Source: JABFSC01 sp031389045 (GTDB taxonomy: Bacteria > Desulfobacterota > Binatia > Bin18). From it: a stretch of 10,948 nt of DNA. Where the stretch lies: assembly GCA_031389045.1 (NCBI GenBank), contig JANMSE010000387.1, positions 1 to 10,948 of the forward strand, in the 5' to 3' direction. Position numbers and translations under genes: made by a program. Positions 1 to 6,087 of this stretch are shown here, one piece after another (position 1 is the stretch's first letter; every line of letters starts with the position of its first letter). The notes under the pieces are model-generated. The model had not been told where the DNA came from, made no database searches, and was given only the letters and a program-made list of their open reading frames with translations.

Positions 1-20
1 CGAACCAACCCGCTGCCACC

Positions 21-96
21 CTTCGACAGGCTCAGGGTGAACGGATCGGATGTTGAAATCGTTGAGTTTTTTCCGTTCGTGCTGAGCTCGTCGAAG
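21..96. repeat. Interspersed imperfect inverted repeat
   Basis: Two 25-nt arms (21-45 and 72-96) are inverted copies matching at 20 of 25 positions, separated by a 26-nt spacer. The arms begin CTTCGAC and end GAACGGA. This core resembles a short palindromic element that I recall as recurring between genes in many environmental bacterial genomes; that is memory, not a search. No reading frame crosses it and it is not next to a transposase. It could fold as an RNA or DNA hairpin, acting as a REP-like element or a weak terminator for a gene lying left of the window. Confidence 0.7.
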
Positions 97-273
97 CATG
101 GACGGCATTTACTAGGAACATTTCATTTAGGAAACCTATATAACTCCTATCTCAGGGAAGCGTCAACGCAAGGGCTGACCGCGTGCCCATAAGCATTTCG
201 CTAAGTGGCAAGTGCTAGAACCTCGGGTTTGTCGCCCACTACGGAAGGAAGAAGAAGGCAAGGGGCTGGAATG
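97..273. other. Gene-free stretch with one small hairpin
   Basis: I see no credible gene here. The open frame on the plus strand that starts at 205 is the antisense shadow of the His-rich gene: it has low-complexity composition, no ribosome binding site and no family resemblance. The only structure is a hairpin at 192-216, with arms AGCATTTCGC and GCAAGTGCT around TAAGTG and one bulged C. It has no T-tract, so I do not call it a terminator. Confidence 0.5.
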
Positions 274-313
274 AAAAAAGCCAAGAGGCGTGGAGGGGGG
301 ATGCCTCTTGGCT
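274..313 (-). terminator. Rho-independent terminator of the His-rich gene
   Basis: A perfect 11-bp inverted repeat (279-289 with 303-313, arm AGCCAAGAGGC) encloses a 13-nt loop. Read on the minus strand, the stem is followed at once by a run of T (complement of 274-278). It lies 48 bp beyond the stop codon of the minus-strand gene at 362-769. This is a textbook intrinsic terminator and shows that the small gene is really transcribed. Confidence 0.88.
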
Positions 314-361
314 GGCTGGAGGGAACGGGCAGTTGTCAATCGCAGTCGCGGTTAAGAGCGG

Positions 362-769
362 TTAGTAACGGGGGAGCAGAATGTCCAACCACGGGAGCGC
401 GCCAGTCGTGGGGGAATCGTAGGAAGACGGATTTCCGTAAGGGCTCCCGTAATAGGGAGGAAGGTCGTTGGTGTACGGAGAACGAGAACGGCGCCCAGAG
501 TATCCATCGCCATAATAGCGGTCATCACGATAGCGGCCATCATGATAGCGGCCATCATTATAGTGGCCGTAATCCCGATTCCGGTGATGTCGTTTAGAGT
601 GCCGGTTCCGGCCATCGCGACAGTCTCTATCATCGTTGTCGTAACGGCTATAGGAGTCATGATCGTGATGGTTGTGTTTCCTTTTTGCGAGGGCCGAGGA
701 GGGAGCAATGAGTAAAAAGGCAACCAGTGGCAGGACAGCGAGGGTGATTTTCTTCAAAGATGTTTTCAT
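362..769 (-). CDS. Small exported His/Tyr/Arg/Asp-rich repeat protein
   Basis: Product of 135 aa. Residues 1-28 form a clear signal peptide: MKTSLKK, a hydrophobic core, then SALA before the likely cleavage site at KRKHN. The mature part is low-complexity and very polar, with nine His, many Tyr, Arg and Asp, and a single Cys (C50). Residues 70-89 hold a degenerate five-residue repeat of the form Y-x-D-G-R. The C-terminal third is rich in Pro, Tyr, Ser and Gly and ends hydrophobically (LPWLDILLPRY). The start is set by a strong AAGGAGG five bases before the ATG, and a good terminator follows, so the gene is real despite the odd composition. I recognise no family. His/Asp clustering suggests periplasmic or surface metal binding, or an envelope structural role; both are inference. 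The next gene upstream on the same strand encodes a putative haem-binding exported protein, separately terminated. Confidence 0.78.
   Translation of the reverse strand: MKTSLKKITLAVLPLVAFLLIAPSSALAKRKHNHHDHDSYSRYDNDDRDCRDGRNRHSKRHHRNRDYGHYNDGRYHDGRYRDDRYYGDGYSGRRSRSPYTNDLPPYYGSPYGNPSSYDSPTTGALPWLDILLPRY
511..570. repeat. 15-bp tandem repeat inside the His-rich gene
   Basis: Four adjacent 15-bp units (511-525, 526-540, 541-555, 556-570) share the pattern CATnATAGCGGCCAT with a few substitutions. The unit length is a multiple of three, so copy-number change keeps the minus-strand frame and adds or removes one five-residue Y-x-D-G-R motif. The units have diverged mostly at bases that change the second residue of the motif. 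Confidence 0.8.
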
Positions 770-804
770 AACATCCTCCTTCTGAGACGAAGAAACACCG
801 CCAG

Positions 805-833
805 AAAATAAAGGTTGCGCTCAGGATGTCCAA
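805..833 (-). promoter_or_regulatory. Possible sigma70-type promoter of the His-rich gene
   Basis: On the minus strand TTGGAC (complement of 828-833) and TATTTT (complement of 805-810) are 17 bp apart. They lie upstream of the gene starting at 769, giving a leader of roughly 30 nt. The -35 match is only partial, so this is a weak call. A promoter here is nevertheless expected, because the upstream gene has its own terminator. Confidence 0.3.
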
Positions 834-873
834 GACCCGCGCTGTTGCTTCGTGAGTCCTTTCGGATGGGGGG

Positions 874-914
874 AAAAGCGGCGAAGGAACTCCCCCGGCT
901 GAGGAGCCTTCGCC
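874..914 (-). terminator. Terminator of the GlcG/HbpS-like gene
   Basis: Outer arms GGCGAAGG (880-887) and CCTTCGCC (907-914) and inner arms CTCC (890-893) and GGAG (903-906) form a 12-bp stem with an AA bulge and a nine-base loop. On the minus strand the stem is followed after GC by TTTT and then a C run. It lies 18 bp beyond the stop codon of the gene at 932-1708. The T-tract is short, so termination may be partial. Confidence 0.6.
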
Positions 915-931
915 ACATCCACCCCTGATCA

Positions 932-1708
932 TCACGGAGCGGTCGGCAGACCGGCGGCAAGGCCATCTTCGGTGGCCTCGACAAGGCAGTGGGGATGTTC
1001 CCACGGTCCAGCATCGAACACGATATTGTCGAGGCGAGCATTATCACCACTCACTCCACCGGGCACGTAATCAAGCCCTAACGCGTCGCGGGTGCGCCAG
1101 GCAATGAAGTGATCGGCGCAGGACGTGTCGCCGCTGACGCCAATCGCGCCGATCAAGGTCTTGGCGCTGTTATAGAGCCCCAGGCCACCACCGAAGACAT
1201 TCACGCCTCCGATTTTTTCGCCAATCATCGGATCATTGGGCTGCCCGTAGTTTTTGGGATTTCCTCGGTATGCCACCTCTGTATTCACGGGATTACTATG
1301 TTGCAGGCCATATAAACTCCCACCCGGCTGTACCGCCGTGTAGAGGTTCGCCGTGGAAAGGGCGAGCGCGGGGAGACTAAAGGCATTGGCCGTATTCGCT
1401 TTCTGCGCCGAGATGACACGACTGCCGGGCCACTGCGCGCCGCGGTCGTTGCCGGTGAAGGCCACCGCGCACACGATCCCATCGCGATTGACGATGGTGC
1501 CCCACATAGCGAGATCGAACCCACCATTATTGCTGGCATGATTCCGTGCCGTGGTGAGCGCGGCTTTCAGCGCCGCGTGGTCTGGAAGATCCTTGCACTC
1601 GGCTTTCGTGTCCGCGCGGGCTGGCGTTGACGTGGCCATGACTACGCCAAGTGCCGCCGCGACCATGAAACCTGTCGTGAAAATACCCTTTACGCTATAC
1701 CGTTCCAT
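932..1708 (-). CDS. Exported GlcG/HbpS-family (DUF336) haem-binding-like protein
   Basis: Product of 258 aa. Residues 1-32 are a signal peptide (MERYSVK, hydrophobic core, cleavage after PARA), so the protein is exported, probably to the periplasm. The mature part matches the GlcG/HbpS (DUF336) fold family: an N-terminal helix with ALTTARNHA, the RVISAQKANTANAFS block at 97-111, a Gly-rich stretch at 168-178 and the family hallmark IGAIGVSGD at 186-194. The family includes haem-binding HbpS and cobalamin or glycolate-locus proteins; the ligand here is not determined. Four Cys (38, 80, 197, 241) could form disulfides in the periplasm. At 258 aa it is longer than the simple ~140-aa GlcG proteins because of an insertion around residues 115-165 and an extended C-terminus. 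The start at 1708 is chosen over an upstream in-frame ATG because GAGGAGG sits eight bases before it and the signal peptide begins there. Confidence 0.85.
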   Translation of the reverse strand: MERYSVKGIFTTGFMVAAALGVVMATSTPARADTKAECKDLPDHAALKAALTTARNHASNNGGFDLAMWGTIVNRDGIVCAVAFTGNDRGAQWPGSRVISAQKANTANAFSLPALALSTANLYTAVQPGGSLYGLQHSNPVNTEVAYRGNPKNYGQPNDPMIGEKIGGVNVFGGGLGLYNSAKTLIGAIGVSGDTSCADHFIAWRTRDALGLDYVPGGVSGDNARLDNIVFDAGPWEHPHCLVEATEDGLAAGLPTAP

Positions 1709-1782
1709 CTGCCTGTCCTCCTCTGGGGTAATAAGTTGCGACAAAAATGCGACCTGGCCCATCCAGTCGCCTTACCGTTGCG

Positions 1783-1811
1783 GACTTACGCGGAGCCGCT
1801 TTTTTTGTCAA
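1783..1811 (-). promoter_or_regulatory. Possible minus-strand promoter for the GlcG/HbpS-like gene
   Basis: A consensus TTGACA is present on the minus strand (complement of 1806-1811), followed by an A-tract. At 17 bp the -10 would be TAAGTC, a poor match, so the -35 is convincing and the -10 is not. It points toward the gene starting at 1708. Confidence 0.3.
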
Positions 1812-1850
1812 GGACGAACACTTCGTGTGCCTTGTCTTCCTTCTTGACAA
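1805..1850. repeat. Inverted repeat linking two divergent -35 boxes
   Basis: TTGTCAAG (1805-1812) and CTTGACAA (1843-1850) are perfect 8-bp inverted copies with a 30-bp spacer. Each arm contains a consensus TTGACA, pointing outward toward the divergent genes. A smaller dyad, ACGAA-CAC-TTCGT, lies between them. The arrangement suits a divergent promoter with a shared regulator site, which is inference. Confidence 0.5.
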
Positions 1851-1880
1851 CCACGGGAGGCGTAACAGACAATGCCTCCC
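1844..1880 (+). promoter_or_regulatory. Possible promoter and operator dyad of the Uma2 gene
   Basis: TTGACA (1844-1849) is followed 18 bp later by GACAAT (1868-1873), a four-of-six match to the -10 consensus. A perfect 7-bp inverted repeat (GGGAGGC at 1855-1861, GCCTCCC at 1874-1880) straddles the -10, where a bound repressor would block polymerase. The transcript would have a leader of roughly 60 nt before the ATG at 1938. Confidence 0.35.
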
Positions 1881-1937
1881 CACAACGCGATATATTTTTT
1901 CACAGTAAGTATGCTGGATTCGCGGAGGAATGAAATT

Positions 1938-2525
1938 ATGTCTGGAGCGCCTATGCAACCAATGATGCAACGTCGGGTGACAAAAGCGGAATTCTGGGCG
2001 TTGCCAGAAGGGCCGCCACATTTCGAGTTTGAAGACGGAGTATTGATTCCCATGCCAAGCCCACATGGCCGTCACCAAGATATTGCCTCCGCGCTCGCGC
2101 GCGCCCTTCAAGTCTACGTCGTCCGCAATGGACTGGGCCGGTGCTGGGTTGCGATTGATGTCGATTTGACGGAGAGGCTCACATACGTCCCGGACCTCGT
2201 TTTTCTCAGGGCAGATAACTTGTCTCGCTATAGTGAGCAGAGCGGCAAAATCCACGGAGTGCCTGACTTGGCTATAGAAATCGTCTCACGCAGCCATCCT
2301 GGACGCGACCGCGTGACCAAATTCAATAATTATCTCGCGTCTGGCGTGTCGTGGTACTGGCTGATTGACGCCGAGAGCCTGGTGCAAGAAGAGTATCATG
2401 CCGAAAGTGGCCGCTATTCACGTACCACCGCGGCGGAAGCTGGGGAACCGTTCCGTCCGTCGGTTTTTCCCGGGTTCGAGTTGAATCTCAAAACCTTGTT
2501 GGAAGAACAAGGCGTCATTCTTTAA
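1938..2525 (+). CDS. Uma2-family (DUF820) putative PD-(D/E)XK nuclease
   Basis: Product of 195 aa, the normal length for Uma2 proteins. The layout follows the family: an N-terminal TKAEFWALPEG helix, the FEFEDGVLIPMPSP strand (30-42), the HQDIASALARAL helix (46-57), VAIDVDL (71-77), the YVPDLVF strand with the candidate metal ligand D86, PDLAIEIVSRSH (109-120) with E114, then RVTKFNNYLASGVSWYWLID (125-144) with K128. D86, E114 and K128 or a nearby residue fit a PD-(D/E)XK active site. Such genes are often present in many scattered copies per genome and their biological role is unsettled, with suggested links to mobile DNA. The start at 1938 is chosen because GGAGG lies nine bases upstream; an in-frame ATG at 1872 lacks a site and lies inside the likely promoter. 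The gene is monocistronic, divergent from the GlcG-like gene and convergent with the GNAT gene. Confidence 0.9.
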   Translation: MSGAPMQPMMQRRVTKAEFWALPEGPPHFEFEDGVLIPMPSPHGRHQDIASALARALQVYVVRNGLGRCWVAIDVDLTERLTYVPDLVFLRADNLSRYSEQSGKIHGVPDLAIEIVSRSHPGRDRVTKFNNYLASGVSWYWLIDAESLVQEEYHAESGRYSRTTAAEAGEPFRPSVFPGFELNLKTLLEEQGVIL

Positions 2526-2583
2526 CGCCGAGTGCTCTCCGTGCTGTGGCGCGACGTGAAACCGAACACCGAGTGAAAGGGCG

Positions 2584-2613
2584 AGGGAGGGTGCGCTTCT
2601 CGTACCTCTCCCT
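2584..2613. terminator. Hairpin between convergent genes, probable bidirectional terminator
   Basis: AGGGAGGG (2584-2591) pairs with CTCTCCCT (2606-2613), 8 bp with one G-U, around a 14-nt loop. It lies in the 95-bp gap between the stops of the Uma2 and GNAT genes. Flanking T-tracts are weak in both directions (TTTCC on plus, CCCTTTC on minus), so efficiency is uncertain. Confidence 0.5.
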
Positions 2614-2620
2614 TTCCTCG

Positions 2621-3250
2621 TTATCCCAGCCGTACAATCCGAGGAACACCGGACAACAATGACCGCAGCAGTGGGTCTCCAGCCGGGCGCTGATGGAGAC
2701 CACGGTACAGCCCACGAATCACCCCTTGGACAACCGCACGATCCAACACCTGTCGCTGTTCACCATCATGGACCATGAGGTGCATCGGCAACGGACCAAA
2801 GCGTCCAGGGAACGGGTATGTCACTCCCTCTAGGATATTAGTGTCGCTACGACGATAGAAGGGAATCAATTCGTCCTCGACTTCGAGCGTCAACAACGAC
2901 GCGCGTGGACACAACTCACGCAGGTGCGAGGTCAACCAACGATACAACACCGTGCCAATCCCTCGCCCTTTTTGTTCGTGTCGAACCCCAATGTAATCCA
3001 GATGGACAAACGCGGGGCGGTGGCTGATCCAGATCAACGCGAACCCCAGCACTGTCCCCTGTTCTTGTGTGATGAAAAGCTGATACTGTCCGGCTTTCAG
3101 GAGAGAACGAATCGTGGTCACCGACAACCGGCTGTCGGCGGAAAATTCCGCCTGATAAATCCGCATGGCGTCCTGAAACCGCCGCGACCGGTAGTGCACG
3201 ATGCGCATGATGGAAAGACCGCCATTCGTTTGTTGCATGAGCCTGCTCAT
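2621..3250 (-). CDS. GNAT-family N-acetyltransferase
   Basis: Product of 209 aa from the chosen start. The GNAT fold is visible from about residue 15 (MRIVHYRSRRFQDAMRIYQAEF), through the strand VLGFALIWI (67-75) and LDYIGVR (84-90), to the acetyl-CoA loop HEQKGRGIGTVLYRWL (91-106). That loop is motif A, with Lys in place of the usual first Gln/Arg. LLTLEVEDELIPFYRR (119-134) follows as the motif B region. About 60 further residues form a basic C-terminal tail. The acceptor substrate cannot be read from the sequence. The start is uncertain: ATG codons at 3250, 3238 and 3208 are all in frame with weak AGG-type sites, and 3208 would begin exactly at the conserved core. The longest frame, to 3424, would overlap the permease gene by 131 bp and is rejected. 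The gene diverges from the permease-hydrolase-Sir2 operon across only 43 bp, so each promoter must lie at least partly in the opposite gene. Confidence 0.82.
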   Translation of the reverse strand: MSRLMQQTNGGLSIMRIVHYRSRRFQDAMRIYQAEFSADSRLSVTTIRSLLKAGQYQLFITQEQGTVLGFALIWISHRPAFVHLDYIGVRHEQKGRGIGTVLYRWLTSHLRELCPRASLLTLEVEDELIPFYRRSDTNILEGVTYPFPGRFGPLPMHLMVHDGEQRQVLDRAVVQGVIRGLYRGLHQRPAGDPLLRSLLSGVPRIVRLG

Positions 3251-3293
3251 ACCTGATGGTGTGTGATGTGACAATTGTTCGGGGCTGCCCACG

Positions 3294-4532
3294 ATGAATA
3301 GTAAACTCCTCTTCATGACCATTCGCGTCGCCGTCCGCTCGCTACGGCGCAATACGTTGCGTTCCATCCTGACGATGTTAGGGATTATTTTTGGTGTGGG
3401 CGCCGTGATCGCGATGGTGGCCATTAGCCAAGGGGCCGATGCGTTTATTCAAGCGCAGATTAACAGCTTAGGCACGAACATCATCATGGTGATGCCCGGC
3501 ACGACCACGGCGGGTGGCGTGCGCTCTGGATATGGCGGAGCCTCGTCCCTCACCGTGGCGGATGCACGAGCGATTCCGCAAGAATGTCCGTCCGTGGCGG
3601 CGGCCACGTCCCTGAAACGGCAAACCATGCAGGTGGTCGCGGGCAATCAGAATTGGAGCACGATGATCCAAGGGGTTGGCCCCGATTACTTCGCGGTGCG
3701 GGACTGGCCACTCACTGAAGGTCGAACGTTCACCCGTCAGGAAGAGTTGACCGGAGCGCGCGTCGCCTTGTTGGGTGAAGCCGCGGCCCGCAATCTCTTC
3801 CTTGATGGCCAAGTCCCAATCGGTGCCACCATTCGAGTCCAGAATGTTCCACTGCAAGTCATTGGCTTGTTGGCGGCGAAAGGCCAAACAGGCTGGGGAC
3901 AAGACCAGGATGACACGGTCGTGGTGCCGTTCGCGACCGCGGAACGACGGCTGATTGGCGCCGAGATTCTGGGCGTCGTGAATCTGATTCTCGTCTCCGC
4001 GCGTGACGCCAAACTCACGACGAAAGCGGAAAAAGAAGTGGTCGCCTTGCTCCGCGCGCGCCATCGTATCCCGGAAGGGCAAGACAACGATTTCACCGTC
4101 CGGCGCTTGCAAGATATCGCCGATGCCTCCGCCGGAGCCAGTCAGGTCATGACGATTCTGCTCGCCTCCGTGGCCTCGATCGCGCTGGTGGTGGGTGGGA
4201 TCGGCGTGATGAACATTTTGTTAGTATCCGTCACCGAACGCACCCGCGAAATCGGCTTACGCATGGCGGTGGGCGCGAAAGCCCGTCATATCCTGTTGCA
4301 GTTCTTGATCGAAGCGATGATGCTCAGCATGGTCGGTGGGCTGCTCGGCATCGTACTGGGGATCGGCAGTGCCCGTGCCGTCGCCTATTTCGCCCATTGG
4401 CCGAGTCTTGTCTCGCCCGCCGCCGTGCTCGGCTCGTTCGCGTTCTCTGGCCTCGTTGGCATCATTTTTGGCTACTATCCAGCCTATAAAGCCTCGCGAC
4501 TCAACCCGATCGAGGCCCTGCGTTACGAATGA
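3294..4532 (+). CDS. MacB/FtsX-type ABC transporter permease
   Basis: Product of 412 aa, the standard length for a separate MacB-like permease. A first membrane helix at about 23-44 (SILTMLGIIFGVGAVIAM and on) follows the typical basic RSLRRNTLRS. The periplasmic MacB core spans roughly 45-275. Three C-terminal helices follow at about 283-310, 335-362 and 372-397, with the coupling segment TERTREIGLRMAVGAKARHI and the family C-terminal signature YYPAYKASRLNPIEALRYE. These permeases use mechanotransmission to move peptides, lipoproteins, siderophores or macrolides across the envelope. The ATPase and the MacA-type adaptor that would complete the transporter are not in this window: the upstream neighbour is on the other strand and the downstream genes are enzymes. 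The ribosome site is weak (GGGG nine bases upstream). The stop codon overlaps the hydrolase start as ATGA. Confidence 0.93.
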   Translation: MNSKLLFMTIRVAVRSLRRNTLRSILTMLGIIFGVGAVIAMVAISQGADAFIQAQINSLGTNIIMVMPGTTTAGGVRSGYGGASSLTVADARAIPQECPSVAAATSLKRQTMQVVAGNQNWSTMIQGVGPDYFAVRDWPLTEGRTFTRQEELTGARVALLGEAAARNLFLDGQVPIGATIRVQNVPLQVIGLLAAKGQTGWGQDQDDTVVVPFATAERRLIGAEILGVVNLILVSARDAKLTTKAEKEVVALLRARHRIPEGQDNDFTVRRLQDIADASAGASQVMTILLASVASIALVVGGIGVMNILLVSVTERTREIGLRMAVGAKARHILLQFLIEAMMLSMVGGLLGIVLGIGSARAVAYFAHWPSLVSPAAVLGSFAFSGLVGIIFGYYPAYKASRLNPIEALRYE

Positions 4533-5347
4533 GCCAGTTCCTCACGCTTCCCCAGGTGCGGCTCCATTATCTGGAATGGGGGAACCCCACCGCTCCCGCT
4601 CTTGTGCTCCTGCACGGCGGTGCCGCTCATGCTCATTGGTGGGATCACCTCGCACCGCTGCTGGCTGAGCAGGATCACGTGGTCGCGCTCGACCTGCGTG
4701 GACATGGGGATAGCGGTTGGGTTGTCCCGCCCGCCTACGAAATCGAAGATTATGTTGGCGACTTAGAGAGGGTCTTTACCGCGTTACACCTGGACTCGCC
4801 AGTGTTGCTGGGGCACTCCTTGGGTGGCTTTATCGCGCTGACCTACGCGACTCGTCATGCCACCACCCTGCGCGGACTTATTGTGGTCGATATGGGATTT
4901 CGCTTGCGGAGCAGTCGCACCATGCGGTTTCTGCGCAATATGCCATCGCCACACTATGAGAACGAGGAAGCCGTGCTGCGCCGCTTCCAATTATTCCCCA
5001 GCGAAACCGTGGCCACGCCTTCCTTGCTCCATCACATTGCCCTCACCAGTGTGCGCCCACAGGCGACGGGAGGTCTGACTCTGAAGTTTGACCGCGCGAC
5101 GATGGGACGATCACCTCGCGATTTATCCGCCCTACTGAAAACTATCACTTGCCCAACGCTACTCCTCCGTGGTAGTGACAGCCAGCATTTGACAGCGACA
5201 ACGATGACTGAAGTGGTCACCCGCTGTCCGCGCGCACGTGGAGTAGAAATTCCCGGTGCGGGCCATCAGGTGTTCCTGGACAATCCGCCGGCGTTCCTGA
5301 GCGCCGTGCGCGATTTTCTTCGCGATGACGTGGAGGGGCGTATATGA
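4529..5347 (+). CDS. Alpha/beta-fold hydrolase
   Basis: Product of 272 aa, a normal single-domain size. Recognisable elements in order are the oxyanion-hole HGG (29-31), DLRGHGDS (55-62), the nucleophile elbow GHSLGG with S97, the acid in LLLRGSDSQH with D217, and the catalytic His in PGAGHQVFLDNP with H246. The Ser-Asp-His triad is complete, so the enzyme is probably active as an esterase, lipase, C-C hydrolase or similar; the substrate is not deducible. The cap region (about 125-200) holds RRFQLFPSET and LTSVRP, typical of lid helices. There is no signal peptide, so it is cytosolic. Its start overlaps the permease stop (ATGA, 4529-4532) and its stop overlaps the Sir2 start (ATGA, 5344-5347), implying translational coupling on both sides. 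No independent ribosome site is evident. Confidence 0.93.
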   Translation: MSQFLTLPQVRLHYLEWGNPTAPALVLLHGGAAHAHWWDHLAPLLAEQDHVVALDLRGHGDSGWVVPPAYEIEDYVGDLERVFTALHLDSPVLLGHSLGGFIALTYATRHATTLRGLIVVDMGFRLRSSRTMRFLRNMPSPHYENEEAVLRRFQLFPSETVATPSLLHHIALTSVRPQATGGLTLKFDRATMGRSPRDLSALLKTITCPTLLLRGSDSQHLTATTMTEVVTRCPRARGVEIPGAGHQVFLDNPPAFLSAVRDFLRDDVEGRI

Positions 5348-6087
5348 CAGACCTGATTCACCGGGCCGCGCAGGCGCTTCGCGGGGCTCGGAAAACAATC
5401 GCGCTTACGGGAGCTGGGATATCCGCCGAGAGTGGCATTCCCACCTTTCGTGATCCAGGCGGGTTGTGGGACCGCTACGACCCAGAAGAGTACGCCACGA
5501 TTGAGGCGTTTCGCCGCACGCCAGGCAAAGTCTGGCGGATGATGAAAGACTTCACCAAACTCAAGACCGCCCGTCCCAATCCTGGTCACTACGGGTTAGC
5601 CCAACTCGAGCAGATGGGGTTTCTGCGTTGCATCATCACGCAGAACGTGGACAACCTGCATCAAGACGCGGGTAGCCGCGATGTCATCGAGTTTCACGGC
5701 AACATGCGACAGGTGATCTGCCAGCAATGCGACAAGACGCTACCACTCGAAGACATATCGTTAGAGACGCTCCCCCCGTATTGCTCTTGCGGAGGCGTGT
5801 TCAAGCCCGCGGGCGTGTTTTTTGGCGAACCGATTCCGATGCACGCCATGCTGCGCTCGCAGGAAGAGGCGCAAAGCTGCGAGGTGATCCTGGTGATTGG
5901 CACGTCCGCTGTTGTGTACCCCGCGGCGGACATTCCCCGCGTCGCCAAAGAGGCCGGGGCGCACGTCATCGAGATCAACCCGGAACGCACGGACCTTACC
6001 AGCGGCGTGTCTGATTTTCTCATTCAAGAAAAAGCCGGGGTCGCGATTCCACGAATCGTCGCGGCGATTCGGGCGATGGCCTCTTGA
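5344..6087 (+). CDS. NAD-dependent protein deacetylase, Sir2 family
   Basis: Product of 247 aa, typical for bacterial CobB-like sirtuins. The NAD-binding GAGIS (23-27) and SGIPTFRD (30-37) are intact. TQNVDNLHQDAG (99-110), the catalytic H118 in EFHGN, the zinc-binding cysteines C126, C129, C147 and C149, KPAGVFFGE (154-162), GTSAVVYPAA (186-195) and INPE (211-214) follow in the right order. The enzyme should remove acyl groups from protein lysines, consuming NAD and releasing nicotinamide and O-acyl-ADP-ribose. In the region that in SIRT5 and E. coli CobB carries the Tyr-x-x-Arg pair reading succinyl groups, this protein has VWRMMKDFTK (63-72), with no such pair. That favours deacetylase over desuccinylase activity. 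It is the last gene of the ATGA-coupled operon, and a GNAT acetyltransferase lies nearby on the other strand. I leave the symbol empty because cobB is used for several subtypes. Confidence 0.95.
   Translation: MTDLIHRAAQALRGARKTIALTGAGISAESGIPTFRDPGGLWDRYDPEEYATIEAFRRTPGKVWRMMKDFTKLKTARPNPGHYGLAQLEQMGFLRCIITQNVDNLHQDAGSRDVIEFHGNMRQVICQQCDKTLPLEDISLETLPPYCSCGGVFKPAGVFFGEPIPMHAMLRSQEEAQSCEVILVIGTSAVVYPAADIPRVAKEAGAHVIEINPERTDLTSGVSDFLIQEKAGVAIPRIVAAIRAMAS

Noticed and set aside
205..597. 130-aa open frame on the plus strand with HHDSG repeats
   Set aside because: It is antisense to the His-rich gene. Its repeats come from the 15-bp tandem units, it has no ribosome site and it crosses the minus-strand terminator.
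1779..1806. GCGG...CCGC followed by seven T on the plus strand, resembling a terminator
   Set aside because: The stem is only four base pairs and no plus-strand gene lies upstream to terminate. The T-tract is better read as the A-tract after a minus-strand -35 box.
1695..2255. 186-aa minus-strand frame across the Uma2 start
   Set aside because: It overlaps two well-supported genes and their promoter region, and its sequence is not protein-like.
3468..4112. 214-aa minus-strand frame inside the permease gene
   Set aside because: It is antisense to the periplasmic domain of a strong MacB-type gene; long antisense frames are expected in GC-rich coding DNA.
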